Shown here: one piece after another, positions 41,720 through 49,119 of the stretch
How positions within the stretch are numbered: the stretch's first letter is position 1
Layout: each line of letters opens with the position of its first letter
DNA from: Prevotellaceae bacterium
Lineage (GTDB): Bacteria > Bacteroidota > Bacteroidia > Bacteroidales > Paludibacteraceae
Reading direction: 5' to 3'
DNA length: 61,298 bases
Assembly (NCBI GenBank): GCA_031271465.1
Contig: JAISVR010000019.1
Span: 1-61,298, forward strand
Program-made: the position numbers and the translations under genes
Notes under the pieces: model-generated
What the model was told of the DNA's origin: nothing
Database searches by the model: none
What the model saw: the letters and a program-made list of their open reading frames with translations, nothing else

Positions 41720-43168
41720 ATGATAAATTTAAACTTACAGCAACGACTGCAACAAAAACTTTCGCCTCAGCAGCTTCAAGTAATAAAATTGCTCGAAATT
41801 CCTACCATTGAACTCGAAGAACGCATTCACGAGGAACTGGAAGAAAATCCTGCTCTTGAAGAAGGTTCGGAAACGGAAGAGCGGCAAGACGACGAGGCTG
41901 ATTTCGACGAAAACCCCAATGAAAGCAATAGCGATGACCTCGATTTGGGCGACTACATGCACGACGACGATATTCCGGAATATAAATTGAAGACCAACAA
42001 TTCGTCGCCCGACGACCGCCGTGAGGATATCCCGTTTTCGGCGGGTACAACTTTTCGCGAGCATCTTATTGAACAGTTGCAACTTTATGAAAATTTAAGT
42101 GAACAGGAAATTAAGCTTGCCGAATATATTATCGGAAATATCGACGACGAAGGTTATCTGCGCCGAGATATTGAACTGATAACCGACGATGTCGCTTTTC
42201 AACTTGGCATAGAAGTGAGCGATGAACAAATGCTGCAATTGCTACAGTTGGTACAAAGTTTTGAACCCGCCGGCGTGGGTGCACGCAACCTTAGAGAATG
42301 TCTGCTGTTGCAACTCGACCGCAAAACTCCCTCGGAAAGCATTGCTCTTGCCCGCATCATTCTGACCGATTTTTACGACGAGTTTACCAAAAAGCATTAC
42401 GAAAAAATAATTAAAAAACTCGGTACTGACGAAACGCTTTTCAAAAAAGCTCTTGCCGAAATTACGCGGCTAAATCCCAAGCCGGGCAACGCATGGGGCA
42501 ATATGCTTGAACAAAACAACTCGGTGGTAGTACCCGATTTTATCCTCGAAAGAGTGGGCGGAGAGCCGGTTGTGGTTCTCAACAACGGCAGCGTACCCGA
42601 GCTTCGGGTGAGCCGCGTTTATCGCGAAATGTTTGCCGATTACTCCAAAAACAAACAAAACCGCGAGATAAAAGATACCGTACAGTTTGTAAAACAAAAA
42701 CTTGACGCGGCTCGCGGGTTTATCGATGCCATCAAGCAGCGAAACGAAACTTTACTCCGCACCGCTACGGCGATAGTACAGCTTCAGCGGGAATTTTTCG
42801 AAGAAGGCGACGAAACCTTGCTTCACCCGATGATTTTGAAAGATGTAGCCGAAATCACAGGCTTGGAACTTTCTACCGTGTCGCGAGCGTGTAGCGGCAA
42901 ATACATTCAAACCGATTTCGGGATATTTTCGCTCAAATTCTTTTTCTCCGAATCGTTGCAAACCGAAACAGGCGAAGATGTTTCGTCGCGCGAAATAAAA
43001 AGCATCCTCCGCTCGTGCATCGAAAAAGAAGACAAACGCCACCCGATAACCGACGAACAGCTTACCGAAGTGCTCAAACAAAAGGGGTACATTATTGCGC
43101 GCCGCACAGTGGCAAAATACCGCGACCTGCTTGAAATCCCGATTGCGCGGCTGCGAAAAACGCTTTAA
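41720..43168 (+). CDS. rpoN: RNA polymerase sigma-54 factor RpoN
   Basis: Alternative sigma factor that needs ATP-driven enhancer-binding activators. The 482 residues have region I (about 1-50, LNLQQRLQQKLSPQQLQVIK and EELEENPALEE), an acidic region II (about 50-95), the core-binding region (about 105-290) and the DNA-binding part with LKDVAEITGLELSTVSRACSGKYIQT (about 373-398) and the RpoN box ARRTVAKYR (about 462). Length is normal. It starts 20 bases after the kinase gene; no activator of the NtrC type is in the window. Promoters of the -24/-12 type were not looked for systematically. Confidence 0.97.
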   Translation: MINLNLQQRLQQKLSPQQLQVIKLLEIPTIELEERIHEELEENPALEEGSETEERQDDEADFDENPNESNSDDLDLGDYMHDDDIPEYKLKTNNSSPDDRREDIPFSAGTTFREHLIEQLQLYENLSEQEIKLAEYIIGNIDDEGYLRRDIELITDDVAFQLGIEVSDEQMLQLLQLVQSFEPAGVGARNLRECLLLQLDRKTPSESIALARIILTDFYDEFTKKHYEKIIKKLGTDETLFKKALAEITRLNPKPGNAWGNMLEQNNSVVVPDFILERVGGEPVVVLNNGSVPELRVSRVYREMFADYSKNKQNREIKDTVQFVKQKLDAARGFIDAIKQRNETLLRTATAIVQLQREFFEEGDETLLHPMILKDVAEITGLELSTVSRACSGKYIQTDFGIFSLKFFFSESLQTETGEDVSSREIKSILRSCIEKEDKRHPITDEQLTEVLKQKGYIIARRTVAKYRDLLEIPIARLRKTL

Positions 43169-43181
43169 CAATTAACACATT

Positions 43182-43787
43182 ATGAAAATTTTTGCACACA
43201 TTATTTCAACTATTTTCCAGCCGTTGCTAATGCCTACCTACGGCATGTTACTGCTGTTGTTGACCGGCGAATTTTACTGGCATATTGCCCTGCTTTATAT
43301 TGGCTTTATATTTTTGCTTACAGCAATACTTCCACTCGTTTTCATTCTCGTACTCAAACGATTAGGCTTCATTTCATCGATACAGCTAACCGACAGGAAA
43401 GAACGCCGGCTGCCTTACTTATTTGCCATTCTGTCGTATTTTTTGGCGTTGGCATTGTTGTGGTACAGCTATTTCCCTGTTTATGTGCTGACAACAATGC
43501 TGGGTTGCGTTACGGCAACAATCGTTGTAAGCATTATTACTCGCTGGTGGAAAATCTCTGCACATCTCTGTGCAATGGGTTGCCTGTGTGCGGCTATTTT
43601 AGTAGTCTCCATTCTTTTGAAAAAAGATTCTGCAGCATTGCTCTCGGTTGCATTTGTGATGGCAGGAATGGTAGCCTCTGCCCGACTGATACTGCGCGTG
43701 CATACCCCACTGCAAACATTGGCAGGATTTGCTGTCGGCTTTTTATTTGTAACCGGTTTCGGAATGATTTTTTTAGTTAATAATTAA
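43182..43787 (+). CDS. PAP2-like integral membrane protein
   Basis: A 201-residue membrane protein with six hydrophobic segments (about residues 6-28, 33-55, 75-92, 98-118, 128-148 and 155-200). The C-terminal part, ARLILRVHTPLQTLAGFAVGF (about 166-186), resembles the last motif of PAP2 phosphatases (SR-x5-H-x3-D region), but the classical KxxxxxxRP and PSGH motifs are not clear; LTDRKERRLPYLFAILSY (about 70) holds the nearest basic cluster. A lipid phosphatase role is therefore uncertain. It lies 13 bases after rpoN and 5 bases before tadA. Confidence 0.65.
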   Translation: MKIFAHIISTIFQPLLMPTYGMLLLLLTGEFYWHIALLYIGFIFLLTAILPLVFILVLKRLGFISSIQLTDRKERRLPYLFAILSYFLALALLWYSYFPVYVLTTMLGCVTATIVVSIITRWWKISAHLCAMGCLCAAILVVSILLKKDSAALLSVAFVMAGMVASARLILRVHTPLQTLAGFAVGFLFVTGFGMIFLVNN

Positions 43788-43792
43788 ACCAC

Positions 43793-44230
43793 ATGCTCGA
43801 TGATAATTATTTTATGCAACAGGCGTTGCGCGAAGCAGAAAAAGCCCGCGAATTGGACGAAATTCCCGTAGGCGCGGTAGTGGTGTGTCAAAACCGCATC
43901 ATTGCCCGTGCACACAATTACACCGAGCATCTCGGCGATATTACCGCTCATGCCGAAATGCAAGCCATAACCGCCGCGGCAAGCAATCTCGGCGGTAAAT
44001 ATCTTACAAATTGTACTTTATATGTTACCCTCGAACCCTGTGTGATGTGTGCCGGAGCATTAGGCTGGTCGCAAATAAGCCGGATAGTTTACGGAGCTTC
44101 CGACCCCAAACGGGGTTTTACACGCTTTGCTCCCGCCGCCCTCCATCCCAAAACCGAAGTGCTTGCAGGGATTCTCGAAAACGATTGCGCTAAAATTTTG
44201 AAAGCGTTTTTTGAAAGAAAAAGACAATAA
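43793..44230 (+). CDS. tadA: tRNA-specific adenosine deaminase TadA
   Basis: Deaminates the wobble adenosine of tRNA-Arg to inosine. The 145 residues contain the zinc and catalytic motifs HAEMQAI (about 51) and PCVMCAGALGWSQI (about 81; PCxxC), with the start MQQALREAEKARELDEIPVG typical of TadA and the final FERKRQ tail. Length is normal. The gene is the last of a run rpoN, PAP2-like protein, tadA with very short gaps. Guanine deaminase is the main alternative but the N-terminal pattern favours TadA. Confidence 0.93.
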   Translation: MLDDNYFMQQALREAEKARELDEIPVGAVVVCQNRIIARAHNYTEHLGDITAHAEMQAITAAASNLGGKYLTNCTLYVTLEPCVMCAGALGWSQISRIVYGASDPKRGFTRFAPAALHPKTEVLAGILENDCAKILKAFFERKRQ

Positions 44231-44246
44231 ACTTATTCAAAAGCAC

Positions 44247-44254
44247 TACTTTTG
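44247..44254 (+). promoter_or_regulatory. -7 box of argG promoter
   Basis: TACTTTTG followed by CAGG, 27 bases before the argG ATG. No clear -33 element is visible in the tadA end. Confidence 0.5.
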
Positions 44255-44281
44255 CAGGTCGAATATTAGTTATCAAAATAT

Positions 44282-45481
44282 ATGAAAGAAAAAGTATTAC
44301 TCGCCTTTAGCGGCGGATTGGACACATCGTTTTGTGCCATGTATTTGAAAGAACAAGGTTACGAATTACACACAGCCATAGCTAACACAGGCGGTTTTAG
44401 TGCCGAAGAATTAAAAACGATTGAAGAAAAAGCCTATCGTTTGGGAGCAAAATCACACATTACACTTGATGTAACCAAAGAATATTACGAAAAAAGCATT
44501 AAATATATGGTGTACGGCAATGTGCTTCGCAACGGCACTTACCCGATTTCGGTAAGTTCAGAGCGTATATTTCAAGCCATTGCCATTATCGAACACGCTA
44601 AAAAAATCGGGGCGGATTGTGTAGCACACGGTTCTACCGGTGCGGGCAACGACCAGGTGCGTTTCGATTTGACATTCGAAATACTTGCACCAACTATTAA
44701 AATCCTTACGCCAACGCGCGATATGGTGCTTACCCGCGAGTACGAAATCAACTATTTGAAAGAGCGCGGCTACGAAGCCGATTTTACCAAAATGGAATAT
44801 TCTATCAATGCAGGGCTTTGGGGAACTTCCATTGGCGGAAAAGAAACCTTGAAATCAGACCAGACTTTGCCCGAATCGGCATACCCGAAACAGGTAACAA
44901 AACATGGCGAGGAACGCTTGACAATCGAATTTGAAAAAGGCGAAATTGTTGGAGTAAACGGCAAAAAATATGCCGACAAAATTGCTGCGATTAATGCTGT
45001 TGAAGCTATCGGTTCGGCATACGGAATCGGTCGGGACATGCACATCGGCGACACGATTATCGGCATCAAAGGTCGTGTCGGATTTGAGGCGGCAGGAGCA
45101 TTATTGATTATCAATGCGCACAAAATGCTCGAAAAACATACGCTTACCAAATGGCAGCAGTATTGGAAAGACCAAATCGGAACTTGGTACGGAATGTTTC
45201 TTCACGAAGCTCAATATTTAGAGCCTGTTATGCGCGATATGGAAGCTTTCCTCGAAAACACACAGCAAAATGTAAGCGGGACGGTCATTATTAATCTTCG
45301 TCCCTATTCATATACCTTGGTAGGAGTGGACAGCACTTTCGATTTGATGAAAACCGACTTCGGCGAATATGGCGAAGTGAACAAAGCTTGGACTGCCAAC
45401 GATGTGAAAGGGTTCACTAAAATTTTGGGCAACCAAATGAAAATTTTCTATAATGTACAAAAACGCAACGGCAAAGCGTAA
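44282..45481 (+). CDS. argG: Argininosuccinate synthase ArgG
   Basis: Joins citrulline and aspartate with ATP to argininosuccinate, the penultimate step of arginine synthesis. The 399 residues show the PP-loop AFSGGLDTSFCAMYL (about 8), HGSTGAGNDQVRFDL (about 117), a conserved AGLWGTSIGG (about 179) and the C-terminal VNLRPYSY-like INLRPYSYTL (about 338). Length is normal. It has its own promoter and the next gene (an AmpG-like permease) overlaps its end by 29 bases; argC and argH are not present in the window, so the arginine genes are split over several loci. Confidence 0.96.
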   Translation: MKEKVLLAFSGGLDTSFCAMYLKEQGYELHTAIANTGGFSAEELKTIEEKAYRLGAKSHITLDVTKEYYEKSIKYMVYGNVLRNGTYPISVSSERIFQAIAIIEHAKKIGADCVAHGSTGAGNDQVRFDLTFEILAPTIKILTPTRDMVLTREYEINYLKERGYEADFTKMEYSINAGLWGTSIGGKETLKSDQTLPESAYPKQVTKHGEERLTIEFEKGEIVGVNGKKYADKIAAINAVEAIGSAYGIGRDMHIGDTIIGIKGRVGFEAAGALLIINAHKMLEKHTLTKWQQYWKDQIGTWYGMFLHEAQYLEPVMRDMEAFLENTQQNVSGTVIINLRPYSYTLVGVDSTFDLMKTDFGEYGEVNKAWTANDVKGFTKILGNQMKIFYNVQKRNGKA

Positions 45482-46748
45482 ATCTGCCTCACGCAATCCC
45501 TGGGCGTGGGTGCCTTCCCTTTATTTTGCCGAAGGCTTACCTTATGTGGCAGTGATGACCATGGCAAGCATCATGTACAAAATGATGGGGGTGCCTAACG
45601 ACCAAATCACGCTTTTTACAAGTTGGCTTGGCATTCCGTGGATTGTTAAGCCGCTGTGGAGCCCTTTCGTTGATATTTTGCGCTCCAAACGCTGGTGGAT
45701 TCTTGCCATGCAAATTGTTATCGCGGCATGCTACGCGGGCGTGGCGTTTACCATTCCGAGTGCATTTTACCTGCAAGCTTCGTTGGCGTTGCTGTTTCTA
45801 TTGGCATTTGCTTCGGCTACACACGATATTGCCTGCGACGGTTTTTACATGCTTGCACTAGCTCCCGACCGTCAGGCATTTTTCGTTGGCATACGCAACA
45901 CAGCGTATCGACTGGCAACAATTACCGGTTCGGGACTGCTGGTGATGCTCGCAGGTGTTTTGGCAAAAAAGCAAGATGTGCAATTTGCATGGAGTTGGGT
46001 GTTTTACCTCATGGCGGCAACCTTCGCATTGTTGTTTGTGTATCACCGTTTTATTTTACCTCGTCCCGAAGCGGAACAGTCCGATGAAAAAACTTCCACA
46101 AAAGATATTTTACACGGATTAATTACTTCTATATCGAGCTATTTTACAAAAAAAGGAATTATTGTTACGCTGCTTTTTATTTTGCTCTACCGATTTTCGG
46201 AAAATCAGTTGGTTACAATGAGCAGACTTTTCATGCTCGACCCTGCGAGCGAAGGGGGATTAGCTCTTTCTGCCAAACAAGTCGGTTTTCTGCTCGGCAC
46301 GGTAGGCGTTGTTGCTCTGCTGCTCGGCGGCATTATAGGCGGCATGGCAATTGCCCGCCACGGACTGCGTTTTTGGCTTTACCCCATGGCTGCCATGCTC
46401 AGCATTCCACATTTGGCATACATTTACCTTGCCTACGCCTTACCCGACAATTTCCTCATAATCAATGCCTGCGTGGCTGTCGAACAGTTTGGTTTCGGCT
46501 TTGGTTTCACGGCATTTATGATGTATCTGATATATTTTGCCGAAGGACAATACAAAACTTCGCATTACGCTATCAGTACCGGGATTATGGCTTTGGGTGT
46601 ATCGGCAGCAAACTGGCTTGCGGGTATTTTGGAAAAAAATATGGGTTATTATCATTTTTTCATTTGGGTGATGTTATGCTCAGTGTTTACCTTCGCCGTG
46701 GTTGCTCTGATAAAAGTGGATAAAGATTACGGCAAAAAGAAAAAATGA
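45453..46748 (+). CDS. AmpG-like MFS permease (possible muropeptide transporter)
   Basis: A 431-residue inner-membrane transporter of the major facilitator group with about 12 membrane segments. It starts with a short basic stretch and then NPWAWVPSLYFAEGLPYVAV (about 15-34), and has SWLGIPWIVKPLWSPFVDIL (about 57), which are characteristic of the AmpG family that imports anhydromuropeptides from the periplasm for cell-wall recycling. The ATG at 45453 lies inside argG, an overlap of 29 bases; no closer in-frame ATG fits. Substrate is inferred from family only. Confidence 0.8.
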   Translation: MYKNATAKRKSASRNPWAWVPSLYFAEGLPYVAVMTMASIMYKMMGVPNDQITLFTSWLGIPWIVKPLWSPFVDILRSKRWWILAMQIVIAACYAGVAFTIPSAFYLQASLALLFLLAFASATHDIACDGFYMLALAPDRQAFFVGIRNTAYRLATITGSGLLVMLAGVLAKKQDVQFAWSWVFYLMAATFALLFVYHRFILPRPEAEQSDEKTSTKDILHGLITSISSYFTKKGIIVTLLFILLYRFSENQLVTMSRLFMLDPASEGGLALSAKQVGFLLGTVGVVALLLGGIIGGMAIARHGLRFWLYPMAAMLSIPHLAYIYLAYALPDNFLIINACVAVEQFGFGFGFTAFMMYLIYFAEGQYKTSHYAISTGIMALGVSAANWLAGILEKNMGYYHFFIWVMLCSVFTFAVVALIKVDKDYGKKKK

Positions 46749-46749
46749 T

Positions 46750-46757
46750 TATTTTTG
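46750..46757 (+). promoter_or_regulatory. -7 box upstream of the toxin-antitoxin pair
   Basis: TATTTTTG directly after the permease stop codon, 32 bases before the antitoxin ATG at 46789. Confidence 0.45.
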
Positions 46758-46788
46758 CAAAACTCAATCAACAATAATTCTTATTGCT

Positions 46789-47034
46789 ATGAACACTGTA
46801 ATTGCTTATCCAAAAACATTAAAACAAATTGATTTGCTCAAAGAATTTCTTTCGAAAATGAAAATCAGCTTCAAAGAGCGGGCAAATACAAAAAAACACG
46901 ACGATTCGCTCATGACCAAAGAAGAGTATTTTGCCATGATAGACGAGCGTATCAAAGCGTATGAGCGGGGCGAAAGCAAACTTATAAAATATACACCCGA
47001 ATTGGAAAAGGAACTTTTTGGCAGTATACTATGA
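46789..47034 (+). CDS. Antitoxin-like protein of a YoeB-type pair
   Basis: An 81-residue acidic/basic helical protein (MNTVIAYPKTLKQIDLLKEF, then KMKISFKERANTKKHDDSLM) with the look of small antitoxins that precede Txe/YoeB toxins in Bacteroidetes; the C-terminal part (IKAYERGESKLIKYTPELEK) would wrap the toxin. There is no clear HTH, so autoregulation is unproven. Its stop overlaps the toxin start as ATGA (47031-47034), supporting translation together. The downstream toxin frame is broken or shifted (47031-47308). Confidence 0.75.
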   Translation: MNTVIAYPKTLKQIDLLKEFLSKMKISFKERANTKKHDDSLMTKEEYFAMIDERIKAYERGESKLIKYTPELEKELFGSIL

Positions 47035-47308
47035 CTTATAACATAGAATTTAGCCAAGAAGCCAAGCTTGATATCTTAAAATATCAAATGTCGGGTGAAA
47101 AAAACTTTTGAAAAAAGTACATGCTCTTTTGGAAGAATTGAAACAACACCCCACTACCGGAACAGGCAAACCCGAGCTGCTGAAACATTACAAAACACCA
47201 ACATGGTCGCGTCGCATATCCGATAAGCATCGACTGATATACCAAATACATGAAACTATTGTTACAGTGATAATTATCGCTGCTTACGGACACTACGAAG
47301 ACAAGTAA
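47031..47308 (+). pseudogene. Txe/YoeB-like mRNA interferase with a frame change at a slippery A7 run
   Basis: Two frames together encode one YoeB-like toxin. From the ATG at 47031 the first frame reads MTYNIEFSQEAKLDILKYQM then SGEKN-F and stops at 47109-47111. The -1 frame then continues from 47105 as LLKKVHALLEELKQHPTTGT, GKPELLKHYKTP, TWSRRISDKHRLIYQI and ends AAYGHYEDK at 47308, which is the well-conserved YoeB C-terminus (with the catalytic H and Y at the end). Between them is A_AAA_AAC in phase (47099-47105), the classical -1 slip sequence. Either one A was lost (dead gene, or sequencing error) or the ribosome shifts. Complete length would be about 92 residues, normal for the family. 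Confidence 0.7.
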
Positions 47309-47344
47309 ATTCAATACATATTTATCACCTTAAATTTAATCACT

Positions 47345-47977
47345 ATGAAAAAGCTAATTCTATCGGCACTAACTGTTGTGTTTTCATTAACAGCATGTGC
47401 ACAAAATCAAGACATTAAATTGCCCGAACCTGTAAAAACAGGCGGAAAACCGTTGATGGACTGCCTCGCCGAGCGTAAAACGCTGCGCGATTTCGACGAA
47501 ACAAAAACCCTCGACCGTCAAACTCTCTCCAACTTGCTGTGGGCAACCTACGGCTACAATCGCGAAGATAAACGCACTGCTCCTACTTCGCGCAACAAAC
47601 AGGAAATGGACATCATCGTTGCTCTACCCGAAGGCGCGTATTGGTGGGATGCCAAGATGAATGTACTTAAACTTATTGCAAAAGGCGATTTTCGCAAACA
47701 AACCGGCTCGCAACCTTTTGTAGAAAAAGCAGCCGTAAACCTTGTGTTTGTATGCGATATTCCGCGTAGCGAAACAGGTGGCGACAACCAAAAACTCACC
47801 GAAGCAACCTACGCCAATGCAGGCTTCATGTCGCAAAATGTATACCTGTTTTGCGCTTCCGAAGGCTTAGGCACCGTAGTACGCGGCTATGTACCAAAAG
47901 ACGAGCTATCAAAACTGCTCGGCTTGGGCAAAGACAAGTTGATTGTACTTGCACAGTCGGTAGGCTATGTGAAATAA
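47345..47977 (+). CDS. Exported/lipoprotein nitroreductase-fold protein (SagB/ThcOx-like)
   Basis: A 210-residue FMN-type nitroreductase-fold protein. It has a lipoprotein signal (lipobox LTAC, Cys at about residue 19), then KPLMDCLAERKTLRDFDETK (about 39-58), TLSNLLWATYGYNR and DKRTAPTSRNKQEMDIIVAL (about 60-100), YANAGFMSQNVYLFCASEGLGTVVRG (about 160) and a C-terminal LIVLAQSVGYVK. These are the FMN-binding and dimer parts of the family. Substrate is unknown. Being exported, cofactor loading outside the cytoplasm is a question. Confidence 0.85.
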   Translation: MKKLILSALTVVFSLTACAQNQDIKLPEPVKTGGKPLMDCLAERKTLRDFDETKTLDRQTLSNLLWATYGYNREDKRTAPTSRNKQEMDIIVALPEGAYWWDAKMNVLKLIAKGDFRKQTGSQPFVEKAAVNLVFVCDIPRSETGGDNQKLTEATYANAGFMSQNVYLFCASEGLGTVVRGYVPKDELSKLLGLGKDKLIVLAQSVGYVK

Positions 47978-47991
47978 TCATTCCAACTTAA

Positions 47992-48041
47992 AAGTGGAGA
48001 AACTACAGAATAGCATCTAGTCAAATGTAGTTTCTCCACTT
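47992..48041. repeat. 15-base perfect inverted repeat between two exported-protein genes
   Basis: AAGTGGAGAAACTAC (47992-48006) and GTAGTTTCTCCACTT (48027-48041) are perfect complements around 20 bases, followed by a small GTCG-AAA-CGAC hairpin. It follows the nitroreductase stop by 14 bases and has no T-run; it may be a terminator or a repeat element. Confidence 0.75.
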
Positions 48042-48084
48042 CAGTCGAAACGACGAGTTAATTATCTTTCAAAAATAAATCACC

Positions 48085-49119
48085 ATGCAAAAACACATAT
48101 TATTCCCTCTTGCATGCCTGCTTGTTTTTATTTCCTGCGGCAAAAAATCGGAAGCTCCAATGGCGGAAGACATAGTCAAGGAAGAAGTTATTACAGAAAC
48201 AGAAGCCCTCGATGAAGCTGTTTATGATAATAACGATTATCAAAGAACTGTCAGTAATTCATTTTCTTTTTCTGCATCAGATGCAACTACCGACAAGCAA
48301 AGCGGTATGAAAACTGCCCTTTCTTCATCGGCGGCAAAAGTCGGCAAGGCAGACAGCACTCGCAAACTTATTCGCACAGCCGAAATAAGTTTCGAGGCAA
48401 AAAACACCGTACAAGCTGTTTATGCTATTGAGGACATTACTGTAAGACATGGTGGATTTGTACAGGCAAGCGACCTGAAAAACCGCGACTACTCTTACGA
48501 TTACAAAGAAATCAAAATCGGCAACGACTCCACGCTACGCCTAACAAGATACAACATCGAAGGCTATATGACCCTGCGTGTGCCTGCCGCCAAACTCGAC
48601 ACTACGCTCAAAGACATTGCCCGCTGGGTGGAAAAACTGGAATATCGTCATGTAAAAGTAAATGATGTTACGCTCAACGCTTTGCGCAGTTCACTCGACC
48701 GTAGCCGCGAAAACCGTGCTGCCAAGCGTATTGAAACGGCGGTAGACAATCGCGGTCGCCGCCTGGGTGAAACCGTCGAAGGCGAAGAAGCCATCGCCAA
48801 TCGTCAAGAGCGCGCCGACAAAGCCTTACTTGCCGGATTGGAACTGAGAGATAAAATCGAATACAGCAGTATCCAACTCTCCATTACCCAACAACCCGAA
48901 CTGCGTAAAGAACGCATCGCCAACACAGACAATATCGACTCGTATCAAACTCCGTTCGGTTATCGTTTTGTCGATGCGCTTAAATGGGGAGGCAAAGCCC
49001 TTGTAGAAGTGCTGTTGTTTATCTCGCATTTGTGGGCATTTTTGCTGATTGCGGCAGTAATATTTGGAATAATAATTTGGAATAAAAAGAATAAAAAACA
49101 GAAAAATAATTCATTATGA
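48085..49119 (+). CDS. DUF4349 lipoprotein
   Basis: A 344-residue lipoprotein with the lipobox FISC (Cys at about residue 18). After a low-complexity acidic and serine-rich stretch (about 25-90) comes the DUF4349 domain (about 92-330): LIRTAEISFEAKNTVQAVYA, ITVRHGGFVQASDLKNRDYS, TLRVPAAKLDTTLKDI and a coiled-coil region (about 215-255), then a membrane segment near the C-terminus (about 305-330, ALVEVLLFISHLWAFLLIAA) with a basic tail. DUF4349 is a widespread envelope domain of unknown function. Its stop overlaps the ATG of the pectate lyase gene by 4 bases. Confidence 0.85.
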   Translation: MQKHILFPLACLLVFISCGKKSEAPMAEDIVKEEVITETEALDEAVYDNNDYQRTVSNSFSFSASDATTDKQSGMKTALSSSAAKVGKADSTRKLIRTAEISFEAKNTVQAVYAIEDITVRHGGFVQASDLKNRDYSYDYKEIKIGNDSTLRLTRYNIEGYMTLRVPAAKLDTTLKDIARWVEKLEYRHVKVNDVTLNALRSSLDRSRENRAAKRIETAVDNRGRRLGETVEGEEAIANRQERADKALLAGLELRDKIEYSSIQLSITQQPELRKERIANTDNIDSYQTPFGYRFVDALKWGGKALVEVLLFISHLWAFLLIAAVIFGIIIWNKKNKKQKNNSL

